The translations under genes were made by a program, and so were the position numbers. DNA of 64,000 nucleotides from Bog-159 sp963738345 (GTDB lineage Bacteria > Acidobacteriota > Terriglobia > Bryobacterales > Bryobacteraceae). Under the pieces are notes generated by a model. It was given only the letters and a program-made list of their open reading frames with translations, made no database searches and was not told where the DNA came from. Positions 8,334 to 18,228 of this stretch are shown piece by piece. Every line of letters starts with the position of its first letter. The first letter of the stretch is position 1. The stretch lies in contig CAVTWI010000002.1 of NCBI GenBank assembly GCA_963738345.1, positions 4,278,001 through 4,342,000 of the forward strand, read 5' to 3'.

Positions 8334-9779
8334 ATGCGGGTCTTAATTTGTCTTGCGGCTGCCCTTGCCGTGTGTTCTAATCTGGCAGCTCAGTCGGACG
8401 GCCTCCCGCCGCTGCACATCGGCGCCGTCACAGTCTCGGGTTCCATCCACGAGCGCTACGAAGATTGGGATTTCTTCCCATCCAAGGGCGAGAGCTCGTA
8501 TGGATATTCCGGTTCGCTCTTACGCCTGATGTTCAGCCAGAAGGAGCAAACCTATGATTGGGGCGTAGAGCTAGCCGCGCCCATCCTGCTGGGTATTCCG
8601 GATCACGCGGTGCTGCCGGCTCCGCAGGGGCAACTCGGCCTGGGCGGAAGCTACTACGCCGCTAATCACAATGACCAGAACGCCGCCAGCATATTCGTGA
8701 AGCAAGCTTATTTCCGGGTGAAGGGGGAACACTCCAGCGTGCGCTTCGGGCGCTTCGAATTCTTCGACGGCGGCGAGGTCACACCCAAGGATGAAACACT
8801 CGCGATCGTGAAGCGGGACGGCATCTCGCAGCGCCTAATCGGCACCTTCGGTTTCTCCGACGTGCAACGCAGCATGGATGGCGCTCAATACACTTATTCG
8901 AATGGCTCGTGGAATGTGACTGCCGTCAGCGCTGTTCCAGACCGGGGCGTTTTTCAAGTAGATGGCTGGGGCTGGGTCAAGACGCCTGTCACATATGCAG
9001 CCGTCACGAAACAAGCTTCTTTCGGTTCGAGTAAAGCGGAATGGCGCGTATTCGGCATTTATTACAATGACGACCGCGGCGTACTCAAGACCGACAACCG
9101 CTCCGCTGCGGTACGCGCTAAGGATCCGACTGGAATCGACATCGGAACTTATGGCGGCCACTATATTCAGGAGATTCCCACGGCCGTGGGCACCTTCGAC
9201 ATGCTGGGCTGGGGCGCATTGCAGAGTGGACGCTGGGGCACGCAAACGCAGCGGTCGGGAGCCGGAGTCGTGGAAGTGGGTTACCAACCGAAGATCGTGG
9301 AAGCGGTGCGCCCGTGGCTGCGGGGCGGCTACTTTTATTCGACCGGCGATAACAACCCCAACGACAACACCCACGGCACGTTCTTCGCAGTTTTGCCCAC
9401 GCCCCGCGTGTACGCCCGTTTTCCGTTCTTCAACGAAATGAACAACCGGGATTTATTCGCCGAACTGATGCTGCGACCCAGCAAGAGACTGACTCTGCGA
9501 TCCGACATACACGGACTGTGGCTGGCCAATAGCCACGACCTCTGGTACTCCGGCGGTGGCGCTTTCCAGCCGTGGACTTTTGGTTTTAACGGACGGCCCT
9601 CGAATGGATCGACCGGCTTGGCCACCACGTACGATATCAGCGCGGATTACCAATGGACGCGAGGCCTGTCCACGAGTTTGTATTACGGCTATGCGCGCGG
9701 CGGGGCGGTAGTGGCGCACATTTTCCCCGGCCATAGCAATGCTCAATTCGGCTACGTGGAAGCAAACTACAAGTTCTAA
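8334..9779 (+). CDS. Outer-membrane beta-barrel protein, alginate-export-like
   Basis: 481 residues with a signal peptide ending near AAQS (about residue 21). The rest alternates polar and aromatic strands rich in Tyr, Trp and Gly and ends in Phe (YVEANYKF), as outer-membrane barrels do. Phrases such as VKQAYFRVKGEHSSVRFGRFEFFDGGE resemble the alginate-export (PF13372) porin family. No polysaccharide genes are adjacent, so the cargo is uncertain. The stop overlaps that of the convergent gene by four bases. Confidence 0.75.
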   Translation: MRVLICLAAALAVCSNLAAQSDGLPPLHIGAVTVSGSIHERYEDWDFFPSKGESSYGYSGSLLRLMFSQKEQTYDWGVELAAPILLGIPDHAVLPAPQGQLGLGGSYYAANHNDQNAASIFVKQAYFRVKGEHSSVRFGRFEFFDGGEVTPKDETLAIVKRDGISQRLIGTFGFSDVQRSMDGAQYTYSNGSWNVTAVSAVPDRGVFQVDGWGWVKTPVTYAAVTKQASFGSSKAEWRVFGIYYNDDRGVLKTDNRSAAVRAKDPTGIDIGTYGGHYIQEIPTAVGTFDMLGWGALQSGRWGTQTQRSGAGVVEVGYQPKIVEAVRPWLRGGYFYSTGDNNPNDNTHGTFFAVLPTPRVYARFPFFNEMNNRDLFAELMLRPSKRLTLRSDIHGLWLANSHDLWYSGGGAFQPWTFGFNGRPSNGSTGLATTYDISADYQWTRGLSTSLYYGYARGGAVVAHIFPGHSNAQFGYVEANYKF

Positions 9780-10216
9780 TGCCGCACACGGTACTGCGGC
9801 TTCGCTACCACGTCGGACACTGAGTCGAGCGAAATACCGGCATCGAATTTTTTCTCGGCGTCGGCGCGTTTGAAGATCCCAGTGACGGTGGCTTCCACCA
9901 CCGGATTGCGTTTCACCTGCTTGAGCAGTTTCTGGAAACCCTTGCTCTTCACCAGCGGTGAAAAGTGAGAATCGTCGGGCATGTAGAATTTGAATTCCGC
10001 GCCGCAGCTATCGTCGGAGATGCCCGAGGGCAAATCTTGCACTCCGGAATCGACCATGGCCCGCACCTGCACCATTTTGCCGTCAAAGGCTTCGGGATGT
10101 TTGGCGATCTCGCAGGCCGTGGTCTTAAGCGGAGCATCCTCCTGGCTCTGTTCTAAGGCGAACATAGGGCGTAAAGACAGCAACACTATTAAGATTGTTA
10201 AGACTACGCCAGCCAT
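9776..10216 (-). CDS. Small exported protein of unknown function
   Basis: 146 residues. An N-terminal hydrophobic stretch (MAGVVLTILIVLLSLRPMFA) is a signal peptide or anchor. The mature part (ACEIAKHPEAFDGKMVQVRAMV then VVEATVTGIFKRAD) resembles small OB-fold-like acidobacterial proteins in which a cysteine and an ACxIAxHPxxFDGKxVxV pattern recur. I cannot name a function. It converges on the upstream beta-barrel gene and diverges from the next gene. Confidence 0.65.
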   Translation of the reverse strand: MAGVVLTILIVLLSLRPMFALEQSQEDAPLKTTACEIAKHPEAFDGKMVQVRAMVDSGVQDLPSGISDDSCGAEFKFYMPDDSHFSPLVKSKGFQKLLKQVKRNPVVEATVTGIFKRADAEKKFDAGISLDSVSDVVAKPQYRVRH

Positions 10217-10299
10217 TTATCCATTATCGTATCGAAACACCTGTAACCTTGGGCACAGTCATAGCATCAAATCAGATAAGCGTATCGTTAATCCAAATT

Positions 10300-10713
10300 A
10301 TGAAACTCCTGCCTGTCGTTCTATTTGCGTCTATCGCCTTGGTTTCCGCCGCATATCCGGCCGGGCGAGCCCACACCAGCTATCCCGCAATGTATGCGGG
10401 GGGCAGTCTGCCGTTGAATCACAATAAGGTTCACGCGGCGCTCGGGAAGGACGCGGTCATTTTCCAGCAAGGCAACACTCGGATCGCGGTACCCGTAAAG
10501 GATATCACCGGGATCTCGTGCGGGGAGGAAGCGCACGGCTATTACATTGGCGTGTCATGGGCGGGTTCCAGCGCAAGCACCTCGGGCGCGCAAGCTCTTT
10601 TGAAACTGAGCCGTGCGGAATACCGCGATTTTCTGGCAGCGCTCGAACAATCGACCGGCATCAAAGCGGTGAACACCAACCAGGTGCCCACCGTGGTTCG
10701 TTACGCGATCTGA
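10300..10713 (+). CDS. Small secreted protein of unknown function
   Basis: 137 residues from the ATG at 10300 (MKLLPVVLFASIALVSAAYP), which gives a clear signal peptide; frames open further upstream but add no sensible sequence. The mature part GKDAVIFQQGNTRIAVPVKDITGISCGEE looks like a short beta domain, followed by a helix (LKLSRAEYRDFLAALEQSTGIKAV). No family is recognised. It lies 63 bases before nadE on the same strand. Confidence 0.65.
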   Translation: MKLLPVVLFASIALVSAAYPAGRAHTSYPAMYAGGSLPLNHNKVHAALGKDAVIFQQGNTRIAVPVKDITGISCGEEAHGYYIGVSWAGSSASTSGAQALLKLSRAEYRDFLAALEQSTGIKAVNTNQVPTVVRYAI

Positions 10714-10776
10714 CTTGTAGCCCACGGTGCGCGTTCGGCATTCGCCCCGGCGAATTGACGATAATAATTCTTTACG

Positions 10777-12426
10777 ATGAAAATCGCGCTGGGGCAGATC
10801 AATACCACAGTCGGCGACCTTGCCGGTAACGTCGATCGCATGATTCACGCGGCTCGCGAGGCTGCCGCAGCAGGCGCGCAAATCGTAGTCTTCCCCGAAC
10901 TTTCCGTGACCGGCTATCCGCCCCGCGATCTGGTGGAAAAGCCCACCTTCGTAGAACGGTCTGTGAAACAACTCGAGCGTCTGGCGTCGGAAACGGCGGC
11001 GCTGCCGTTGCGCGTTGTTGCCGGATATGTGGGTCAATCGCCTTCCGCCAGCGGCAAACGCGCCACCAACAGTGCCGCAATGTTGGGGGGGGGTGCCATC
11101 CTGTTTCATCAAACCAAAATGCTACTGCCCACCTATGATGTCTTCGACGAAGCGCGCTACTTCGTTCCGGCCGAGTCACAGCATCTGCTCCGGTTGGATG
11201 AACAGAAAATCGCTCTAACCATTTGCGAAGACGCCTGGAACGATAAACAATTCTGGGAGCGGCCGCTCTACCGGCGCGATCCCGTGCAGGAACTGGCACA
11301 CTCCGGCGCCGAAATCCTGATCAGCATCAACGCATCGCCTTACAATATGGGCAAGCGCCAGCAGCGCCGCGAGATCTTTGCCGCCACCGCGCGCCGCCAC
11401 GGCATCCCTGTGGTGTATGTGAACCAGGTAGGCGGCAACGATCAACTGGTCTTCGACGGAACCAGTTTCGCCATGGACGCTACCGGCCGCGTGGCAGCGT
11501 CCGCCGTTTCCTTCGCCGAAGACCTGGTGCTCTTCGATTCCCACACAGGCGCGGGCGACGAACACGAGAATCTGGATGAAGAATGCGAAGCGGTATATGC
11601 GGCGCTGGTATTGGGCACCCGCGACTACATCCATAAATGCGGCTTTGCGCGCGTGCTGATCGGCCTGAGCGGCGGTATCGATTCCTCGCTTACCGCGGCC
11701 ATTGCGGCAGATGCACTCGGGCCGCAAAATGTTACCGGCGTGGGCATGCCTGGGCCCTTTTCGTCGGAAGGCAGCATCAGCGACGCGCGAGCGCTGGCGC
11801 AAAACCTGGGCATCCGTTTCGAACTGGCGCCGATTTCGACGGTTTACGATAACTTCCTCCAGGTGCTCGATCCCTTATTCGCTGGCGCGCGGCGCGATGT
11901 TACCGAAGAAAATCTGCAGGCGCGGTTGCGCGGCGTCACCTTGATGGCTCTGTCTAATAAGTGGGGAGCACTGGTGCTGACTACCGGAAACAAGAGCGAA
12001 TTGGCGGTGGGCTACTGCACCCTGTATGGCGATATGTGCGGCGGCCTGGCGGTGATCAGCGACGTGCCGAAGACCCTGGTCTACGAGCTATCTCGGGTGG
12101 CGAACCGGCGGCATCCTGGGGCGATTCCCGAAAGCGTTTTCGAAAAGCCGCCATCGGCTGAACTGCGGCCCGACCAGAAAGACAGCGACTCGCTGCCGCC
12201 TTACGAAATTCTGGATCAAATTTTGCGCGCCTACGTGGAGGATTATCAAGCCCCGCGGCAGATCGCGCAGGATTTGGCATTGCCCTTCGAAACCGTGGTC
12301 GATATTGTGAACAAGGTAGACCGCAACGAGTATAAACGACAGCAGGCCGCGCCGGGACTGAAGGTGACATCGAAGGCCTTCGGGATCGGGCGCCGCTTCC
12401 CCATCGCCCAGCGCTACTCCGAGTAA
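10777..12426 (+). CDS. nadE: Glutamine-dependent NAD+ synthetase
   Basis: Makes NAD from nicotinic acid adenine dinucleotide, ATP and glutamine-derived ammonia in the cytoplasm. 549 residues in two domains. The nitrilase-type glutaminase has its E-K-C triad at E41 (PELSVTGYPPRDL), K114 (KMLLPTYDVFDE) and C150 (ICEDAWN). The synthetase domain has the PP-loop SGGIDSS at 298-304 and the conserved TTGNKSELAVGYCTLYGDMCGG. A nine-G run at 11095-11103 encodes consecutive glycines without breaking the frame. Confidence 0.97.
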   Translation: MKIALGQINTTVGDLAGNVDRMIHAAREAAAAGAQIVVFPELSVTGYPPRDLVEKPTFVERSVKQLERLASETAALPLRVVAGYVGQSPSASGKRATNSAAMLGGGAILFHQTKMLLPTYDVFDEARYFVPAESQHLLRLDEQKIALTICEDAWNDKQFWERPLYRRDPVQELAHSGAEILISINASPYNMGKRQQRREIFAATARRHGIPVVYVNQVGGNDQLVFDGTSFAMDATGRVAASAVSFAEDLVLFDSHTGAGDEHENLDEECEAVYAALVLGTRDYIHKCGFARVLIGLSGGIDSSLTAAIAADALGPQNVTGVGMPGPFSSEGSISDARALAQNLGIRFELAPISTVYDNFLQVLDPLFAGARRDVTEENLQARLRGVTLMALSNKWGALVLTTGNKSELAVGYCTLYGDMCGGLAVISDVPKTLVYELSRVANRRHPGAIPESVFEKPPSAELRPDQKDSDSLPPYEILDQILRAYVEDYQAPRQIAQDLALPFETVVDIVNKVDRNEYKRQQAAPGLKVTSKAFGIGRRFPIAQRYSE

Positions 12427-12428
12427 GC

Positions 12429-14294
12429 TTACTTCTCCACCGGAAATTCGATAGCCGCGTAACGTACCGCATCGTGCGGTTTATCGGGCAACACCACCCG
12501 CGCCAATGCGTGCACTACGTGGCCGGCGGGACAATCCGCTTTGATCAGCGGCAGCGAATATTTCACCGATGCACCGACGTGGTCGTAATCGGTCCAATCA
12601 TCGAAGGCCCGCAGGGTGTTGTCCATGCAGGCATCGTTGGTGATGATTTCAGCTACACGGTAAACATCATCTTCGGGCAACAGGATCGCAATACGCTCGC
12701 CTGCATTGGCCTTCCCATCGCCGTTGCCGTCGCCCAGAGTCAGTTGCACTTTCTCGGTGGCATGCTGAAAAATGTGTGCCTGTTGTCCGTCCACCATATG
12801 GAAATCCGAGAAGGGCTTGGCCGGCGGATAGAGCGGAATTTCAAGCGGCATGTGGGTGTCGCCCTGCACGGCTATGATTTTCAGAATGGCGCGCTTGGGA
12901 TCTTTGGCCGTGACGGTCAGCGCAACTTCGGCGCTTTGCCCCGGCGCAATCGCCGGCAAGTCCGAAGACATCGGCGACACATCGACGCCAGGATTGGGGC
13001 TCAGCCATCGCAGCGTGCCTGGCCGCGCAGGCGCCGCGCCTTTGTTCCAGATGCGGATGCGGGCGTGCACAGGTTCGCCCGCCGTGGCCCAGGCCGCGCC
13101 ATCCAACTGATAACCGGAAACGGCCAGAACCGGACCAGCGGAAATGCCCACTTCATAATCTTCGCCGTCGAGTTCCAGACTTAGGCGCCCATCGGCGCTG
13201 GCCATCATCGTCTGCCGCTTCACATTGCCGTCACGCAGGCGGACGATAGTCACGGTTTGTGGTTTGCGGGACGGGTAGAGTTTGTCGGTTTCGATGGAAA
13301 GATGGACGCCTGGAATAGGCGCGCCGCCGGGTAGCCAGTCGCGCACCGAACTGCGGAAGCCGGACGCCGAAACGTTCGAGAGAACTGTAAAGCCGGGCTG
13401 TTTCAGATCGGTTGCCACTTCCCAGCCCCACACGGTGAAGTTGGGATAGACGTCCGCATGGTTCCAAACCGCGGGCCGCGGTAGAGGATGCGCGAACGCA
13501 TTCATATGGAACGCGAGCGTCTTGGCCATCGCGGGAGTTCCGTGGTCGGAATCGAACTCTTCGGTTTCATGCCAATCGCGAGCAAATTTCCAGATGGCGT
13601 TCAACTGGGCATGGTAGAACTGGATGAAATCGCGGGAACCCGTTACCAGGCGCGTACGCACGCCTTCGTAGTTACCGTACATTTCATCGTGGCGGTACTC
13701 GGTGGGAAAATCGCGCGGGCCCACGAAGAACTCGGGAGATCCCATAAAGCTGGACGCGCTCGAAACCAGTTGCGGAAACTTGCCGGCAATCCAGAACGAC
13801 ATGAACCCGCCCATCGAGAAACCCGCCGTTGCGCGATGATCCCGATCGGCGATGGTGCGATAGTTGGCATCGATGAAATCGACCAGTTCGGGGAAATAGA
13901 GCGGGAACTGGCGGTTGGTTTCGACCGGGCTAATGTTGTAGGGCCGTTTATAATTGTCGCCCGAGAATCGCGGATTGAATCCGTCGCACTTCACCACCAG
14001 CACATCGTGGCCGCCCACGAAGTTGGAAATATTGTCGCCGCCGTAATCGGTTCCGGAATCGTAATTCCGGTTGGGCGGATCGTCGACCGGTTTATTGAAG
14101 CGCTCGCTATAGCCGTGGAACCAATAGATGACGGGATAGCGCTTGCCCGAAGTCTCGTAATTGGGCGGAAGAAAGATGCGGAAGTTGCGGGTTTCCTCGA
14201 AGACCTGGCTGAACTGGACGCGGTCCTGGATAATCGCTTCGGCGCCGAACAATTGGCCGGCGGCAAGCACGAGAAAGAGGAAGCGGGCGATCAC
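12429..14294 (-). CDS. Secreted esterase, Esterase-D type alpha/beta hydrolase with a C-terminal beta region
   Basis: 621 residues with a signal peptide (1-18). Residues about 30-270 form an alpha/beta hydrolase of the putative esterase family (PF00756): the oxyanion region YWFHGYSE near 58-64 and the nucleophile elbow GFSMGG at 158-163 (S160). A candidate acid and His (SDHGTP) lie further on. The C-terminal half is beta-rich with CARDB-like stretches (PVHARIRIWNKGAAPARPGTLRW) and a calcium-type loop LGDGNGDGKANAGE. It is probably periplasmic or extracellular, acting on sugar or feruloyl esters; the substrate is not predictable. It is convergent with nadE. Confidence 0.82.
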   Translation of the reverse strand: MIARFLFLVLAAGQLFGAEAIIQDRVQFSQVFEETRNFRIFLPPNYETSGKRYPVIYWFHGYSERFNKPVDDPPNRNYDSGTDYGGDNISNFVGGHDVLVVKCDGFNPRFSGDNYKRPYNISPVETNRQFPLYFPELVDFIDANYRTIADRDHRATAGFSMGGFMSFWIAGKFPQLVSSASSFMGSPEFFVGPRDFPTEYRHDEMYGNYEGVRTRLVTGSRDFIQFYHAQLNAIWKFARDWHETEEFDSDHGTPAMAKTLAFHMNAFAHPLPRPAVWNHADVYPNFTVWGWEVATDLKQPGFTVLSNVSASGFRSSVRDWLPGGAPIPGVHLSIETDKLYPSRKPQTVTIVRLRDGNVKRQTMMASADGRLSLELDGEDYEVGISAGPVLAVSGYQLDGAAWATAGEPVHARIRIWNKGAAPARPGTLRWLSPNPGVDVSPMSSDLPAIAPGQSAEVALTVTAKDPKRAILKIIAVQGDTHMPLEIPLYPPAKPFSDFHMVDGQQAHIFQHATEKVQLTLGDGNGDGKANAGERIAILLPEDDVYRVAEIITNDACMDNTLRAFDDWTDYDHVGASVKYSLPLIKADCPAGHVVHALARVVLPDKPHDAVRYAAIEFPVEK

Positions 14295-14349
14295 CTCCCC
14301 ATGTTAACCGAGGCCGACGCTTGCGCGACAGTCTGATGTAATAGGAGAG

Positions 14350-15021
14350 ATGGCTGCAATCGTACTCATGGCGGCGCTGCTGGCTTCTTCCGGCGCGCTC
14401 GAAAGCGCGCGCGACAGGCAGGACCGGCCGGCACTCGAAAAACAGATCGCGGAACTTTCGGCGGCGGCCCAAAAGACGCCGCACGATGCCGACGCGCAGT
14501 ATCGCGTAGCGCTGGCTTCGTCTTACCTAGCCGAGGTTTCGCTCGAACTGCACGATAAGAATCAAGCTGAGCGCGCCGCCGAGACCGGCATAGCGGCCGC
14601 CGAACGGGGCATCGCGCTGAATCCCAAGAACGCCGAGTATTACCGAGTTCTGGGGACGCTGTGCGGCCAGGTGATTCCAGCCAGTGTGCTGTCGGCGTTC
14701 TCCTACGGCAAACGCGCCAAAGAGGCGATCAACAAGGCCATCGAACTCGATCCGAAATCGTCGCAGGCATACATGGCCCGCGGCGTAGGCAATTACTATT
14801 TGCCTGAAGCATTGGGCGGCGGCATGGCGCTGGCGCTGCCTGATTTCCGCAAGGCAGCGGAGTTGGATCCGGCTTCGGCGGAAGTCTATCTTTGGATGGG
14901 CCTGGCGCTGCGCAAACAGCATCACAATGCCGAAGCGCGCCAGGCTTTTGAAAAAGGTTTGCTCCTCGATCCCGCGCGCATCTGGATCAAACAGCAGTTG
15001 GAGAAAACGCCCGCGCAATGA
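14350..15021 (+). CDS. TPR-repeat protein
   Basis: 223 residues of tetratricopeptide-like helices (KNAEYYRVLGTLCG, INKAIELDPKSSQAYMARGVGNYY, RKAAELDPASAEVYLWMGLALRKQ), with a short hydrophobic N-terminus that may be a signal. It probably scaffolds protein contacts. Its TGA overlaps the ATG of the next gene (ATGA), so the two are translationally coupled and the partner is likely functional too. Start supported by a TAGGAGAG ribosome site. Confidence 0.8.
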   Translation: MAAIVLMAALLASSGALESARDRQDRPALEKQIAELSAAAQKTPHDADAQYRVALASSYLAEVSLELHDKNQAERAAETGIAAAERGIALNPKNAEYYRVLGTLCGQVIPASVLSAFSYGKRAKEAINKAIELDPKSSQAYMARGVGNYYLPEALGGGMALALPDFRKAAELDPASAEVYLWMGLALRKQHHNAEARQAFEKGLLLDPARIWIKQQLEKTPAQ

Positions 15022-16631
15022 AGAGGCTCGCGGTGGCGGCCGGGATCCTGGCGATCACCGCGCTCACGTGGTTCCAGTTCCCAGGCCATACGTGGCTGCA
15101 GCAGGACACCCAGATTTACGTTCCGATCCTGGAACATTTGCGCGATCCAGCCGTGCTGCGGCGCGACATCCTGGTGCAGCGGCCCCACGTATCCTTCACC
15201 CTTTACGACGAGACGGCGCGGGGACTGGCACGCCTCACCGGCCTAAGCTTTCGCGAGGTGCTGGAAGGCGAACAGATCGCTACCCGCGCGCTTGGAATTT
15301 GGGGCTTGTATTTGATCGCGGCCGCGCTGGGGCTGTCTGCGCCGGCCTCGCTGCTGGTGGCTTCTATCGTTTCGCTAGGCGCCACCATCGCCGGGCCGGC
15401 AGTCTTATCGTTCGAGATCGAGCCGGACCCGCGCGGCTTTGCGGTGCCCTTGCTGTTTCTGGCGATCGGACTGATCGCACAAGGTTGGGATTTTACGGCC
15501 GGGATCGCCGGTTCCATTGCGTTCCTGATGCATCCGCCGACGGTGATTCCGTTCTGGGCGGTGTATCTGGTGCTGGCTTTGCGACAACGTCGTTTCCGCG
15601 CATTCGTACCTCTTGCCGCGGCATGCGTGGTGCTGGCGGTCGCAGCCCGATTGCAGGAGGGCGCCAGCGAAGCGCAGCTTTTTTTCTCCCGGTTGACGCC
15701 GGCCATCGAAGCGCTGCAACGAATGCGCGCGCCCTATTCCTGGATCTCCGAATGGTGGCGAGCATGGGTGCCGCATTATCTATTGCTATACGCTGCATCG
15801 GTGGTGGCGTATCTGCGACTGCGCCAGCGTGTGCCCGACGCTTTGAAATATTTCCTGATTGGCATGCCTCTGGCCGGCATCCTGAGCGTCCCAATTTCCT
15901 ACATCTTCCTGGAACAGATGAAGTGGGTTTTGATGCCGCAGATTCAGCCGATGCGTGCGCTCTTGTTCGTCACCGTAATCGCCGAACTGAGCGCGGCGGC
16001 GGCCGCCATCGTTGCAGTGCATGCCCGGCGCTCTGCGGAGGCCTTTGCATGGTTGGCGCTGGCGTACTTGGTTCCATTGAACACCAGCGTCACGGTGCTT
16101 CCGCCATGGAGCCGCGCGTGCGCCATCGCGTTACTGGCCGCGGCCGCGACTGTCGCGTTAGTGGGGGATACAAGCAAACATCGCTGGAGCGCGGCGGCTA
16201 TGGCGGGCGTGGCAGTGGCAGGCTTTTTCGTGGCTCCTACCGTGGGGGGGGTGGCGCCGAATCCACAATTGCATACGCGGGAATTGGAGCAACTCTCCCA
16301 ATGGGCGCGAGCCTCCACACCGCGCGACGCCGTGTTCCTGTTCGCCGACGCGGGCAAGCACCTGCAACCTGGAGTCTTTCGCAGCGAGGCTTTGCGAGCG
16401 GTGTATGTGGACTGGAAAGGCGGCGGCCAAATCAATTACCTGACGGATTTGGGCGAGTTGTGGTGGTCACGCTGGCAACGAGTGTTGGCTAATCCTTACG
16501 ATCCCCGAAGTCTACCCAATTTCGCGCCGCTCGGAATCGATTATTTCGTACTGGCACCGGCCAACCGCCTGCCCGGCCGCGCCCCGGCGTTCGAAAATTC
16601 AGGCTATCTGGTCTACGCGGCTCAAAATTAA
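15018..16631 (+). CDS. Polytopic membrane protein of unknown function
   Basis: 537 residues with ten or more membrane segments and an N-terminal helix followed by a periplasmic-type loop (HTWLQQDTQIYVPILEHLRDPAVLRRDILVQRPH). The layout (early acidic loop, many TM helices, soluble C-terminal part beginning TPRDAVFLFADAGKHL) resembles GT-C-fold or DUF6798-like membrane proteins. A glycosyltransferase role is possible but no diagnostic motif is certain. It is coupled to the TPR gene by a four-base overlap. An eight-G run at 16244-16251 keeps the frame. Confidence 0.7.
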   Translation: MKRLAVAAGILAITALTWFQFPGHTWLQQDTQIYVPILEHLRDPAVLRRDILVQRPHVSFTLYDETARGLARLTGLSFREVLEGEQIATRALGIWGLYLIAAALGLSAPASLLVASIVSLGATIAGPAVLSFEIEPDPRGFAVPLLFLAIGLIAQGWDFTAGIAGSIAFLMHPPTVIPFWAVYLVLALRQRRFRAFVPLAAACVVLAVAARLQEGASEAQLFFSRLTPAIEALQRMRAPYSWISEWWRAWVPHYLLLYAASVVAYLRLRQRVPDALKYFLIGMPLAGILSVPISYIFLEQMKWVLMPQIQPMRALLFVTVIAELSAAAAAIVAVHARRSAEAFAWLALAYLVPLNTSVTVLPPWSRACAIALLAAAATVALVGDTSKHRWSAAAMAGVAVAGFFVAPTVGGVAPNPQLHTRELEQLSQWARASTPRDAVFLFADAGKHLQPGVFRSEALRAVYVDWKGGGQINYLTDLGELWWSRWQRVLANPYDPRSLPNFAPLGIDYFVLAPANRLPGRAPAFENSGYLVYAAQN

Positions 16632-16679
16632 CAGAAATAACGGTAACTTTCGACCTAGCTGGGACATCTACAACGCGCC

Positions 16680-17963
16680 ATGAGTGTACCTCGTCTATCT
16701 GCTCTTTCCTTTGCCCTCGTATTAGTAACGCAATACGGAACAGCGGCAACTTTAACCACGATCCATACTTTTGCCGGCGGCCCTGGCGACGGCGGCCGGC
16801 CGGTTGCGGGTTTGGTTATGGGGCCGGGCGGAGTCCTTTATGGCACCGCCTCCGAAGGCGGCACGGGGGGAATCGGCACAGTGTTTTCTCTGACGCCGCC
16901 GGCGACTCCTGGGGGCGCCTGGACGGAAGCGGTAATCTACAACTTCACCAATACCGGTGGCGACGGACGCAATCCGCAATCAACTTTGGCGATCGATTCA
17001 AAGGGCGTGCTTTATGGAACCACGCCAACCGGCGGATTGGGAACGGGTGGAGGAGTTTGCACGGTGGGGTGCGGTATGGCGTTTTCGTTGACGCCCCCCG
17101 GTTCGCCCGGCGGCGCTTGGACCGAGACCATCCTGCATGATTTCGGAGTGCACCCAGGCGACGGATATCTATTTTCCTCGGGCTTGGTCATTGGGCCCCA
17201 CGGCGCACTCTTCGGCACCACCAGAGGCGATGCAGGCCGGTCCCCAAAGGGTGGCACGGTATTCCGGTTGAACCCTCCCGCCACGCCGGGGGGAGCCTGG
17301 ACGGAAACCATCCTGCACTCTTTTGCCGGACCGCCTGGCGACGGGAGCTATCCCAACGGTGTGATCGCCATGAATGGCGCGCTCTACGGAAGCACTCAAA
17401 ATGGCGGCTCCGCCAACAACGGCACCGTGTTTCGGCTGAGCCCGCCCCCGGTTGCCGGTGGCGCCTGGACTGAAACGATCCTATTCAACTTCTCGCCGGC
17501 AGACGTGAACAACCCCGTGTTCACTCTTGCGGCGGGCGCCGCGGGCGTACTTTACGGTGCGGCCTACGACGATGCTGCTTCGACCTGTCTTGACTGCGGC
17601 GCCGTCTTCGCCCTCGCTCCGCCGTCGTCGCCGGGCGGCGCATGGGTGGAGACTGATATCTACGAACTTGCCACAGGCGGTCAACGCCAGCCTTCGGGAC
17701 TCCTCTACGGCCCTGGTGGCGCGTTGTTCGTGAGCAGTCTGTATGGCGGATCTAACGACAACGGCATGATTACTGAACTGTCACCTCCGTCTGGAGCGGG
17801 AGGGCCTTGGGTCGAGACGGCACTCTACACCTTCGACTCGAATCTGCCCGCCTATGGAATCCAACCCATGGGGAACCTGATCACGGACGCGAGCGGCAAT
17901 CTCTACGGTGTTACGGGCCAGTCCGGCCTTGGGTACGGCACGGTGTTCGAGCTTACCCCCTAA
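16680..17963 (+). CDS. GloVer-type tandem-repeat secreted protein
   Basis: 427 residues. A signal peptide (about 1-22) is followed by about seven repeats of some 50 residues with the pattern G-x-LYGTxxxGG...GTVF-x-L-x-PP-x-x-x-GGAWTE-x-x-x-YxF. This is the choice-of-anchor tandem repeat (GloVer) architecture common in Acidobacteria; the repeats probably form a beta-propeller. No C-terminal anchor is visible. It is probably extracellular; ligand unknown. The repeats are also visible at DNA level but diverged, so recombination is not obviously recent. Confidence 0.82.
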   Translation: MSVPRLSALSFALVLVTQYGTAATLTTIHTFAGGPGDGGRPVAGLVMGPGGVLYGTASEGGTGGIGTVFSLTPPATPGGAWTEAVIYNFTNTGGDGRNPQSTLAIDSKGVLYGTTPTGGLGTGGGVCTVGCGMAFSLTPPGSPGGAWTETILHDFGVHPGDGYLFSSGLVIGPHGALFGTTRGDAGRSPKGGTVFRLNPPATPGGAWTETILHSFAGPPGDGSYPNGVIAMNGALYGSTQNGGSANNGTVFRLSPPPVAGGAWTETILFNFSPADVNNPVFTLAAGAAGVLYGAAYDDAASTCLDCGAVFALAPPSSPGGAWVETDIYELATGGQRQPSGLLYGPGGALFVSSLYGGSNDNGMITELSPPSGAGGPWVETALYTFDSNLPAYGIQPMGNLITDASGNLYGVTGQSGLGYGTVFELTP

Positions 17964-18012
17964 CCCGGTAGGTCAATCCGCACCCTCGCCGGTTTGGATG
18001 CATCATTAAGAT

Positions 18013-18228
18013 ATGGAGCTCCAAACCGTCAAAATTCCCGTGACCGGTATGACCTGCGGCAACTGCGCGCGTAGCGTGGAACGCAAGCTATCCAACAGCC
18101 CGGGGGTATCGAGCGCTCTCGTAGACCTGGCGGGAGGTACCGCTACCGTAGAGTTCGACGCTGATCGAACCAAGCTACCGGATCTGGTGCACGCCATCGA
18201 ACAACTCGGCTATAGCGTACAGCAATGA
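18013..18228 (+). CDS. copZ: Copper chaperone, heavy-metal-associated domain
   Basis: 71 residues forming a single HMA domain with the metal site TGMTCGNCAR (C15, C18). It probably delivers Cu(I) to the adjacent CopA. The stop overlaps the copA start by four bases (ATGA), giving translational coupling. No copper-responsive regulator (CueR or CsoR type) or operator is visible beside it. Confidence 0.88.
   Translation: MELQTVKIPVTGMTCGNCARSVERKLSNSPGVSSALVDLAGGTATVEFDADRTKLPDLVHAIEQLGYSVQQ

Noticed and set aside
14927..16492. 520-residue plus-strand frame overlapping the TPR/membrane protein genes
   Set aside because: Arg-rich shadow of the genes at 14350 and 15018; no family-like sequence.
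16680..17963. Tandem DNA repeat or CRISPR-like array
   Set aside because: The repeats are protein-level (GloVer units) with diverged DNA and no spacer structure.
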